Below are positions 34,600 to 45,200 of a DNA stretch of 64,000 bases, piece after piece; position 1 is the stretch's first letter; each line of letters opens with the position of its first letter. The notes below the pieces were generated by a model. That model saw nothing but the letters and a program-made list of their open reading frames with translations. It searched no databases and was not told the DNA's origin. The DNA comes from Eudorina sp. 2006-703-Eu-15 (Eukaryota > Chlorophyta > Chlorophyceae > Chlamydomonadales > Volvocaceae): NCBI GenBank assembly GCA_003117195.1, contig BDSI01000035.1:804001-868000 (forward strand). Direction: 5' to 3'. The translations under genes were made by a program, and so were the position numbers.

Positions 34600-36340
34600 T
34601 ATGTGTTGTTCACGTTTCTGTTCGTTCCTTCCAGCTACATCGATAGACACCATGCGCACGCACGCACGTATGCACGCGACTTTTTAACTGAGTGCCCCAA
34701 TTGATCAATCAAGCAAGCACGCAAGCTCCACTCTTCGACCGATCGATCGCTCGCACCGTCGACCGACCGCTTCATCACCACCGACGTCCGTCCGACCGTG
34801 CAGAGTGCGTGCCCATCTACATACGTACTGCCGCCGGTTGAGCGATGCAGGCATACTTACATGCATGATGACGACCATCGATCCAGGACCATCCGACCGC
34901 CGACCGTGGTCGGTGGACCGCCGCCGCCGCCTGCTGATGCATGCATGACTGGCGATTGACATCGATGGGTGTAAACTACATCCGTCCAGCATGCAGCCGC
35001 CGCAGTCGGCAAGGAACGAAGCAAACCTCACATCCACCAACGAATGATCCACGTATGCACCGATGCCCCCCATGCATGCGATGCGTACGTTTGCATGACG
35101 ACGCACACTGGTTTTAGCTGCGTGGGTGTCGATGATTGCAACAAGACACTCGATCGCTAGCTGTAGGGGTGTAGGTAGTTTCGGTTTTTGCACATGCGTG
35201 CTAGATAGCTAACGAAGCCCGCCCTTACTTGCAGTATGCACACAGGCATGCAGCAGCAGTGCAGGAGATAGTAACGCCTCGCTGATGAAGACCGATCGAG
35301 CGATGACGGTGCCACATGCATCGTCGGTCGGTCGGGAATAATGAAATTATTCCCGCTCCCCGCTCGCTCCCCGCGCGTCGCAACCAACGCGTACTTACTC
35401 GCTCGCGGAATTGCATGTATTTCAAGCACGCAGACAGAAATCGAATGATGAACTAGGGTTCATTTTGATCATGCCCCCAAAATGCCGTCGATGATCGATA
35501 GAAATATGACAGCAGAAGGACAGCAACAGCGATTCACGCATCACGCACGCACGTGTCGCCCGACTGGTTACTAGCTACATACTGCCGCCGTACATACATG
35601 CATGTATGCTTGCACAAGGTGACGTCCGTCCGTCCGTCGGTCGGTCCTGATCACATGCACAATCGTGATGACAAGTGAAAATGCCCTGCGCTTGCGTGCA
35701 TGATGCAAACATGGGGCCTGCCATTGTACGAGCGGTTTATTTCTCACGTACGTGTTATTACTGCGTAACCTAGCTTCCATGCGTCCCGGCCACCGCCGAT
35801 CGAGCGATGCACGCACATACACCAGTACGCACGGACGCACCATAGTGAAAAATCCAAAACATGATACATGCCCCAGCGAACTCGCAAATGGTCTTCGTTC
35901 TCCGTCGTCTGTCGGTCGCTTCGGTCACCGACCCGTCTGTTTCATTCATCCACGCGAAGTCGCATCTATCGACCGAGCGACTGAAAGACGGACGGACGAG
36001 ATGCGTGGCTCGAAAGCTCTCTCGTTAGACTCGCTTCTTTGAGCATCAATAAGTAAGCACATGTACGTACATGCGAGTTCAATCGCTCGTGGTGTAGTTC
36101 GTTGCTTTGGCCCACGCGGCCATCTAGCGATCGCCCCAGAATATGGCGGATGGATTGACGAAACGCACGGTAAGGGCTGCTGGCTGGGGGCGGCGGGCCG
36201 GCGGTGATCGACGGATGGATGAGCAGGCAGCATCCGTGGGTGGTCCGCCGTCGAGTCACCGTCGAGTCGCCGTCGAGTCGTCCGCCGACCTTCGTGTCAT
36301 CACAGATGCAGATCTGATTTCCGTAGGTGCGTACGTACGT
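34600..36340. other. Palindromic-tetramer-rich segment
   Basis: No gene is recognised. The sequence is dense in CGATCGAT, GCATGCATG, GTACGTACG and (CGNACGNA)-like runs on a mid-GC background, unlike the GC-rich gene DNA around it. The 3' flank of pherophorin 2 is included. Confidence 0.5.
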
Positions 36341-36341
36341 A

Positions 36342-38657
36342 TTAATGATCCGGAAGAAAGGTCCCGCTGTAGGTTGGGCAGCAATCCCTCGCATCGTTGA
36401 ACAAGGTGATCCTGCGTGCGAGCAAGGTAATAGTGCGCGCGAGGAAGGCCAGGTGGGGTCCGTGCGTGCGTGAATGAATGAAGCAAGCAAAATGCAGTAA
36501 CTGTTGTTTTTACGTGATGCGTGCGTGCGGCGGTCCGCCAGCAATAATGAATGCAGGCAGGCAAGCAAGGCACGCCGGCCTGTTTGCTCGATCGCCGGCG
36601 GAGCACCCGGGAGGGTCACCATCATTGAAACAGAGCGCGGCATACAGGAATAATATAATAAAAAAGTAATCTAATATATAACAACAATAGTAAAATAATA
36701 ACAAATATAATAATAAAATAACAGCACTGACAATAATATAACAATAATACAACACTAACAATAATATACATCACGCTGGATAAACCCTAGCGTGGATGAA
36801 GGGGGCAAGCAATGATGCTGCCTACATCCTGCGTGGCCGTGGCGGGCATCCGGCCGTGCATTCATGTACGACAGCCAGAAGGATTACATGAACGGACATA
36901 CTACAGCTGACAACAGTAGGTATATATGTACATACGCAAGCCAAAGTAAGAAAGCATAGTGCGTACATCCCACACACGCGCGGACGCATCCGTCGATCGA
37001 GGTTTCGCTCGGTTTAATACATACAGCAGTACTAGGGGGGGTCGTCTAATGGGCAAGAGACTGGCATTCTGTCCAGAGATCGGCGGTTCGCATTGTAACA
37101 CGGCGCGGCCAAAGGCTTCTCGAGATGCTGTGCAGGGTCATTGTTAGGGACTTTTACTGTAACCCAGCGTTACACGCATCCCCGTCCCCTCACCGCCGTG
37201 TGATTAGGCGGGTCTGGCGCGGTTTCCAGGAGAGGCAATCCTGGTGTGGTGGCTGGTAACCTGGTGTGGTGGCCGGTATGGCTGCGTGACCCCCCCTCGC
37301 GGGTGATGGCGGATGGGTGCGCAGTCCTTGGCAAGGGTTGATGAGACGAGGCACCTACGAGCTATCTGGGCCCGTTGGAACACCCGGTCGGGATACGGGT
37401 CCACCTTGTAACGGTTAATAGTAATAGTACCGGCGGCGGTTGGATAACGGTTTATGTAACGGCCCACAGGCGCACGCACGCACCAGCAAGTGTTCGGGAA
37501 GCTGTGGGTGTACGAGCAGAACTCGTCCAGTGCCACATCTTTCGCCAGCTCCAGGCAGATCAGGGCCCCGTCCGCCTGCTGCGTGCTCCAGTTGATGGAG
37601 GACACCTTGATCGCGTTGTCGGCCGGGGCGCTCCAGGAGGGTCGCAGGAACCGCATGGTGGGGGACCCCGCGGCCTGCAGCCCTACGCCCTTGAGGCTGT
37701 GCCGCAACCCATAGTTGCCTAGAATCTCCGCCTTATTGAGATTCGTGGAGCTCTCGCAAGAAGCGGGATCCTGCGTGCGTGCGTGCACGCGCGCGCGTGT
37801 AGCCGACCGGTGAGCAAGCAAGTACGGTAAATAACACACACACGCACATAGAAAGTGCATGCTACATACCGCGTACCTAAGAACCCAGCAAACGGGAGCC
37901 CATAAAACTGGCGATTACGGTTTGTCCCAGGGAAAATTCGATAGTCATTAACGTTCGTCGATCAATCTGAACATACGCGCGCGCGCGAGGCTAGGGTGTA
38001 CATCGTTCAGATAGGCACATAATTGGTACGCATAATAGGGCGGCAGCGTGCAGCGCGCAGTAGAGCATGCAGTGCACCCAAAGAAAACGGCGTCCGTCCA
38101 TTGATGTATACATACATACATACATACATACGTACATTGGGTTTGTAATTGTATGGCGTTACAACGGCGACGGTGAAGCAGTACATGATGGTGTTGTTCG
38201 TGCGCCCCGGGAGGGTTTGGAGAAGGGTTGAGACGGCGAAGGGTGTGGCGGCCGGCTGCCGGTTCACACACCTGCGAGGTACGTATATAGGGGGGGCCAC
38301 GCACACAGCCACCTTACATCCACACGGGTGCAATAATCGATTGTGGAACCCAGGCCCGATGTGCGATGCGTGCGTGTGTATTGATGTGTTTCGTACGCAG
38401 GCAGAACAGGAGTGCGTGACATGCAAGGCGCCGAGTAGCGCCCAATATGTGAATTGATGTGCGTACGCGTGGTTGCGCGTAAAAGTGCGTGCACGCGTCA
38501 ATGAATGGGTTCGTTGGCTGCTAAGAATCCATTGTACTGCAACAGTTTTGGAGCCAGAACGAGTGCAAGGACAACCCGCCGTACGTGAGCACGTGCCCGC
38601 CGTACATGTATGCGAGCGCGGGAGCGGAATGATGAAATTCGTTGATGACGGGTACCG

Positions 38658-38718
<61 letters not shown>

Positions 38719-38926
38719 TGAATTGATGTGCGTACGCGTGGTTGCGCGTAAAAGTGCGTGCACGCGTCAATGAATGGGTTCGTTGGCTGCTAAGAATCCA
38801 TTGTACTGCAACAGTTTTGGAGCCAGAACGAGTGCAAGGACAACCCGCCGTACGTGAGCACGTGCCCGCCGTACATGTATGCGAGCGCGGGAGCGGAATG
38901 ATGAAATTCGTTGATGACGGGTACCG

Positions 38927-38988
<62 letters not shown>

Positions 38989-40257
38989 GATCTATCTATC
39001 TATCGATCTATCTATCCGTCCATGATGACACGCACCAGCCATACGTACATAAGACCCAATCGGCGAACGCTATCGAGTGCGAGCTGAATTGCGCGCCCTT
39101 CCTGCGTCTCTCCCCCTACCGACTAATTCATTCACGTGCACGCACTCCACACATACATACATATATTCATACCCTCCCTCCGTACCCCGTTCGTTCCTTT
39201 CTTTCTTACTTACCGGCAGTTTGGGAACTTGGCGGGCGGCGCAATACGGCAGTCGTCCGATGGAATCGAAACGGCGTTGAGGCAGCTGATCGGGGGTTCC
39301 AGCGGGTCACCATCGCCGCCCACGATCACCGGCGCCGTGTGGCCCGCGAGGTACGCTGGGCAGCCGTCGATCCCGATTGCGGCCTGGCGCCAGATATAGA
39401 CCTGGATCTCGACGAAGGGCTGCAGCATCGCGCCGTCCTCGAAGGACGCGAAGGTGACGCACACCTTCACCCGGGTAGGCTCACACGTCGGCAGGGGGTC
39501 CGTGTCGTTGAGGAGGAGCCGGGAGCCCACTGCCGCGGCCTGGACGCGGATGTCGGAGACCACCGTGGCCGCGAACTTGCGGCACACGCTCTCCGGAATG
39601 GTGGTCGTGACGGGCCAGACGTTGTTCAAGATGACGAAGTAGGCGCACGCGGTGCTGGGCTCGTCATCGGCGGAGGGCTGGGCGTGGGCTACGAGGGCAC
39701 GCCTGCAGGTGTGTGCGAGGCAGCAGGCAAGCAGGGGCAGCAGGCAAGCAGGGCAGCAGGCAAGCAGGGGCAGCAGGCAAGCAGGGGCAGCAGGCAGCAG
39801 GGCAGCAGGTAGCAGGGGTAGGTAGGCCCGCCCAGATTGTTGGAAGCGTGAGGGATAGGTAGGGCTGGCGGTGGGCCGTAAGAGTGGCCGCAGGCTTTCT
39901 CTGGGAACCGAACGAAGACGACGCAACCGTCACCAGATGACGTGAGCAGCACGACGCTCGCAGCGGCTGTCAGCATTTCCTAGTTAGTCTACTGAACCCA
40001 GCAAGGCCCAGATAGTGCCCTGCCAACATGTCCTGGACAGCAAAATCAATTATGATGCATTCTTCGGTCAGGCCACCGAATACGCCGATCTAATTGCCGT
40101 GAGCCCCGGGAGCGGACATACAGTCGTGTGAGTCCGCGCGCTTTCGGTCCAGATCACAACAGCGGCGGTCACTCAGGGCAATGCTGTTCGCCTTTTAATC
40201 TCCATCTTACGTAGAAAGAAGGGCAACGAACAGGATGAACAGCGACTTCGCCTCCAT
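36342..40257 (-). CDS. Pherophorin family extracellular-matrix protein, copy 2
   Basis: Five exons in phase: 40211-40257 (MEAKSLFILFVALLS), 39214-39702 (RALVAHAQ completes the signal peptide), 38136-38271, 37484-37770 and 36342-36411 (stop TAA); about 342 aa. Key motifs: TACAYFVIL, ESVCRKFAATVVSDIR, VKVCVTFASFEDGAMLQPFV, CPAYLAGH, VGGDG, KFPNCR/CVNRQPAATPFAV, LPGRTNNTIMYCFTVAVV, LNKAEILGNYGLRHSLKG, VSSINWSTQQADGALICLEL and TCW/ITLFND, then CCPTYSG. Exon borders and phases match copy 1 exactly, so the two genes come from one duplication. No Ser-Pro rod is present. Introns carry repeats: a 17-bp minisatellite in intron 1, the TATC duplication in intron 2 and a SINE in intron 4. Confidence 0.9.
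36655..36775. repeat. AT-rich (TAA/ATA) run
   Basis: About 120 bp of AATAATAATA-type sequence in intron 4 of pherophorin 2, in sharp contrast to its surroundings. Confidence 0.85.
37030..37425 (+). mobile_element. tRNA-related SINE, most complete copy
   Basis: Lies in intron 4 of pherophorin 2, opposite to the gene. The head is GTCGTCTAATGGGCAAGAGA, then CTGGCATTCTGTCCAGAGAT, then GGCGGTTCG (tRNA-like A box, anticodon-like loop with CTG, B-box-like GGTTCG). The body is GGTCTGGCGCGGTTTCCAGG and GGCCGGTATGGCTGCGTGAC. The tail is CGGTCGGGATACGGGTCCAC, then CTTGTAACGG. Other copies or parts are at 10060-10140, 27780-27985, 31690-31935, 52335-52400 and 54680-54805. Confidence 0.65.
38453..39018. 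repeat. Tandem duplication of about 265 bp, each unit ending in (TATC)n
   Basis: The segment from GAATTGATGTGCGTACGCGT to GATGACGGGTACCGTC occurs at 38453-38655 and again at 38721-38930, nearly identical. Each copy is followed by a long (ATCT)n microsatellite (38656-38718 and 38931-39018). It lies in intron 2 of pherophorin 2. Confidence 0.95.
39713..39815. repeat. 17-bp minisatellite in pherophorin 2 intron 1
   Basis: About six copies of GCAGGCAAGCAGGGGCA just inside intron 1 (39703-40210), next to the exon 2 acceptor. Confidence 0.85.
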
Positions 40258-42227
40258 GATGTTAGAACTACTACAGTGCTGCCAAGGTGTTATGTAAGGT
40301 AGTTCACTAAGCAAGCAAATCTATTTTGTACTAAGTAAATATACTAGTCATTGTTCCTTTGCAATGCTGTTGAGTATTTGACAATGAGTCTTGCTAGAGT
40401 TAGATACTATGGTTTCACTGGTTTCACACGCCCAGTACAATTGTGCCACTTCAACACCGAGTATCTTAAATTTAAAGTTAATTCCGGTTCATACTAAGAA
40501 CTGAGCGCGTAAGCATATCAGCAATTGAATATAGTACGGAATTCGAATGAAAAGTGGCGGGCAAAAAAGCTGAAGGGCTGTAGTTGCAGATTTCCGAAAG
40601 CCAACAGCCAATGACATCAAGCTGACATAATGATTACATTATTTTTTCGGGACCTGGAATCAGCCCATGCAAAAACCTGCCCGTGATTGCCGTTTCAGCA
40701 ACTGAATTCTCACCCTGTCAGACCGTGTCAGTCCACGCGGACATCATTGCGCTCCCACCTGTTTTCACCACCGGCACATACGTGTATGGTAATAGATATA
40801 TACCATAGTGGTCAACTTGCACCAGCTTGCACCGCAAACGTACCTACCAGCAGAAGGGACAATCCGCGTGCAGTGCTTGTAACTCGCTTCGGACAGCGGA
40901 TTATATTAGTAAGCAGACGCTCAGTTAAATGCAGAGTTGATACAAATGATGCTACAGTGGACCCGAACCGGGTCATCGGCGCCAGCTGTAGCCTGCAGTT
41001 GTCTGCGGGCAGGTGGGCACACGCGCGATTTGTCTGTGAAGCGCTAGGGGTGGAGAAAACCGACCTCTAAGTGCCGAGGATGGTCTATCTCAAGGGTGGT
41101 GAGGGGTGGTGGAGGACATGCAGAGGATGTGGATGGAGGCCAAATGCGGAGGAGACTGGCGTTTGATGGAATCCCTTCGCTGGGAAAGCACCGATGACCC
41201 GCGGGGTCCACTGACCCGGTCAGAACGTCAGGTGAAGGGCCCCGGGCCCGAGAGCCGGTCAGATAAAGGGCCCCCGGCCATTAGACCCTGTCAGATGAAG
41301 GGCCCCGGCCCGACACCCTTGGCCCAAGGATAGGGGTGTGCAAGGGGGGGCCCCAATTCATCGGTAGCCATCGGTGATCCACGGGGTCCCGCTGTAACGC
41401 ATCTCGATGATCCAGGCGTGGGCACCCAAAACCTGGATTCCTCTGGATTACGGCAGGAGCTGGTTGGGTCTCATGTGGTGGAGGCCGGCCCGTGGAGGTG
41501 TCTGTGCGCCGTTCGAGCGAACTGCCTCCATGTTCCGCCCGAGGCGCATTTGTTCGATGCGTCAGGGTGTTAGTAGGAAAAGAACCCGTCGGGATGTGTG
41601 TTGCCTAGGGTTGCCTTTGCGCGTGGTAATGGTTCCCAGCTGGGTGTCTCTGCGCGTCTCTGCGTGTTTGGGCGTTTCTTCTCGTCAGATCTGGTCCCTC
41701 AAGGTGTTTTGCAGTGCCGTATAGGGGCGGAAAGGGGCGGAGCGTCTCATTGCATGGCGTTGTCGGCGGGGCCGGGCGGGACCCCAGCCGGGTTGTCGAT
41801 TTCCCGTGGATTCCTAATTACAGCCCTGCACCTCTATCAGAAGAGGTGCGTTTAAATTATGCAGAAACGCCCGAGAATGCGGAATGACATCCGCTTATCC
41901 TATTGGGGCCGGAGGGCTGATTCAGTAAACCAAAGTACATACACCAAACCTAAAATTTCAAAACATCCTAATTCCGATCGTTGCAAATACAACGACCATA
42001 ACCGATTGTGGTTGATTACCGTTCTCTGTATTACTCGTCGTGTCGTCGAAACGGGCAAATGCCCGAGCTCGGCCGGGCCGACTCTCAAGCTGAACAGCCC
42101 GCCACAGGTCCTGGTTTCAGCTCTAGTTGTAATACGCATTTGGGCGCCAACGAAGACTACTGTGTGAATTCATGCGATCAATTAAACGGAAGCATAATAT
42201 CATATTTTTCATTAAGACAAATTGAGA
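40258..42227. other. 2 kb with no supported gene
   Basis: Divergent promoter space between pherophorin 2 (-) and the helicase (+). It includes an A/T-rich part (40300-40660), a short GTCAGAT(A/G)AAGGGCCCC repeat (41218-41310) and two copies of the ATGACCCGCGGGGTCCA-like dispersed motif (41193 and 41367). No coding motif was seen. Confidence 0.55.
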
Positions 42228-45200
42228 ATGATGCAAAGAGGAAGTGCCTTCAGAAGCCAAATTTTACACGCACGGCGTTGGCAAGGCTGTCGGAGCTTGC
42301 TTGCACCATGCGCGCAGAGGAAACACGGTTACCGGCGTTGCCAGGTAGTCGCAGAACATAACAGTGACGACCATGCCGGCCATCCGGGCGGCGGTCGTGC
42401 CGGAAGGCCGCCTGCCAACCGCCCCTCATCGCCGACGGAAAACCTTAACCAGCGGCAACGGGAGGCTGTCACAACTACCGCAAGAGTCGTTAGAGTGAAA
42501 GTAAGACGACAAAGCAGACCGTCATAGCGGGCGGTCGTTAGGGCTTTGCCACAGTTGCAGCTGGGACCGCGCCTTACTTGTCCCGCCGTCTTTGTCTCCA
42601 AGACGCCCATCGGCTGCATGATATATACCTTCTTTCTTTTTGCCCCTGAGCAAACCTGCTGTGAACTTGTGAACTTGTGACCTGGCGGGTGGCGGCCAGG
42701 CGGGACCCGGCAGCGGAAAAACGCGCGTGGTGGTGGCGCGGGCAGCGCACCTGATCAACAGCATCGGGGTGGCGCCCGACCGCATCCTGGCCATCACCTT
42801 CACCAACAAGGTGCGTGTCATGTCAGCAGCTCGGCTTAGGAGGCTCGGCTGTGGCGGGCGGCCGGGCGCGAATGTGGCGGGTGCGAGTGTGGCGGGCTCG
42901 GGTGTGGCGGGCGCGAGTGTGGCAGGCTCGGGTGTGGCGGGCGCGAGTGTGGCGGGCGCGAGTGTGGCGGGCTCGGGTGTGGCGGGCGCGAGTGTGGCGG
43001 GCTCGAATGTGGCGGGCGCGAGTGTGGCGGGCGCGAGTGTGGCAGGCTCGGGTGTGGGGCCATGCAGCGCCCGCCCGCCCAGGTGGACGGCGGACGGTGC
43101 CCCTGTCTGACTGACTACCTTCATTCGTACAGCTGACTGGAGTCTCTGGCTCGCGACGTGTGTGGTCATGCAGGCAGCCAGCGAGCTCAAAGAGCGACTC
43201 CAGACGACGTTGAACGTCGCCGAGTCGGCGGATGGCGGGGGCGGCAGCACCGCCGCCGCCGAGGGTGGCGGAACGACCGGCCGCGGCTCTAGCCAGGTGC
43301 TGGCGAAGACGTTCCATGGGCTCGGCTCTAACATCTTGAGGTACGGCTTGATGCATGTGGAGGGGCGGAGGGGCTTGGTTCGCGTGCAGGCACGCGGCGG
43401 CGGCGAGGTGGACGCCCACGAAACGATTTCGGCTGAAAGTCTTGCCCTCCTTCCTCCCAGGTGGCTCGCCACCTGGGAGGAAGGAGGGCAAGACTTTCAG
43501 CCGAAATCGTTTCATGGGCGTTCTCATGGGCAGTCCGCGTCCTCTGCAGACCTATCCTCATTCCGGGTCGTTGAGAATCGGGTTTAGAGGATCGAAACAC
43601 ATGGACATCATGTATATCCTATCTGCTGCCTCCGCTTACAGGTCTCGGCACAGTCCAGCAAGAGGCTAAACCCTCAACTAAACTCCTGGTACCGTACATA
43701 CTCTGCCGCTACTTGCCAACGGCAACACCGACGCCAACGCCAGGTGCTGCCTTCGCCCTCGCCCCTTGCACGTTCCCGCCCCGCCCCGCCCCGTGCGCAA
43801 TCAAACTAGGCGGAGTTTGAATATGCAGCCGAACCTACAGGAAGAGCTGGGTCTGAAGAACCCCTTCAAACTGTTCGATGCCGACAAGGTATTTGCGGGT
43901 GTGGCTGGGGGGGCCGGGCGGGATGTTGGGGCGTGGTGGTGGGTCGCGGGCGAGCATGAACGAGAGGGGGGTGTCAAGTGGAACGATGACGTGTGGAACG
44001 GTGACGGGCGTCCGGGGATCCAGGCAGGCCATGCCCAGCTTGCGGTTGGAAGACATGCAGCGCTGCCCGCCCTTGCCAGGAGGACCCAGTCCTGGGAACC
44101 AAGTCCTTGGCGTCTCCGAGCGGTGGGGCTGCGATCCAGCGTTGGGGTGGATAAATGTAAAAAATCCCGAATCGAACCTGGGCACACCCGTTGGGGTGGA
44201 TGGAAGGGTGGATGGGTGGATGGGCCTGGGTGGAGTGCTGTGTCGGGGGCTTGAAGGCGGGTAGGTATCCGGACGACTGATGTGGGAGGGCCTTGACGCT
44301 CTAGGGGGCACGGCGGCCGCAACCCACGTCCCCCCCCACCACCACCATCGCCGCCACAACCACCGCTGCGGCTTGTGCCCAGACGGGCGCCTTCTCCCGC
44401 CGACGGTTCATTACGAGGTGTCCCAGTTTCCGTGGCTCGCTCCTCCAGAGCTTGTGGACGGTCAGACGCGCCGTCGAGGAGGTGGAGCGGCAGCAGCAAC
44501 AGCAGCAGCAACAGCAGCAGCAGCAGGCTAACCGCAGCGCCTCGGCGCAGCGCGGCCTCGCCTTTAACGAGCCACTCGACAAGCAGCTGCCGGTCCTGGC
44601 CAAGATCCTCGCGAAACTGTTCGGGGAGGCCAAGTCGGCTCTGGCGGCCGCGGGGGAGCACGACCCCCACCGAGGTGTGGTTTGGCGTGAGGCCGTCCAG
44701 GTCAAACTGGCCGCGGCGGCTTCCGCTCGGGATTGGGCGGACTCGGTACAGGAGCGCCTGTCGCCGGAAGCCACGTTGCAGTACTACGCCGCGTACCAGA
44801 CGTGAGGAGGGGGCGGGGGCATGGGAGGGGCCGGGGCGCGGGTTGGCCGGGGCGGGACGCGGGGGCGGGTTGGGAGGGGTCCGGTGTGAAGGGCACGTTC
44901 TGTGGGAGACCCGAGTTGCGTGAATTGGAGCCAGGGCAATGTTCAAACAGACGTGAGGAGGGGGCTGGGGGGTTAAAGGATATTGACATATTTATACTGC
45001 GCTGGGGGGAGTTTGTGGTCAGCGAGGAAGCCCGCCAGGGCCGAGACGGCTGTGCTGGGCCCCGGGCCCAGCGTACGTTTCTCCAGAGACGCACGAGCTG
45101 TGGGCCGATGGTGTGGAAGTGTCGGGTCGCAGAGATGTGTGGCAGGGCTTGGAACTGCGTGTTGTGGTTGTTGGATTCGTTTCTGTTCGCTAGAGGACAT

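Larger units (their letters stand above)
28316..36341. other. Transposon-rich spacer between pherophorin paralogues
   Basis: Eight kilobases without a supported host gene. It contains two palindromic GGGCGCGCC elements, a duplicated exon-like block (30632-31620), a SINE copy (31690-31935), a LINE C-terminal remnant (33395-33624) and a DIRS-like RT/RNase H remnant (33766-34450). The right part, 34600-36340, is unusually rich in self-complementary tetramers (CGATCGAT, GCATGCAT, GTACGTAC). Confidence 0.6.
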
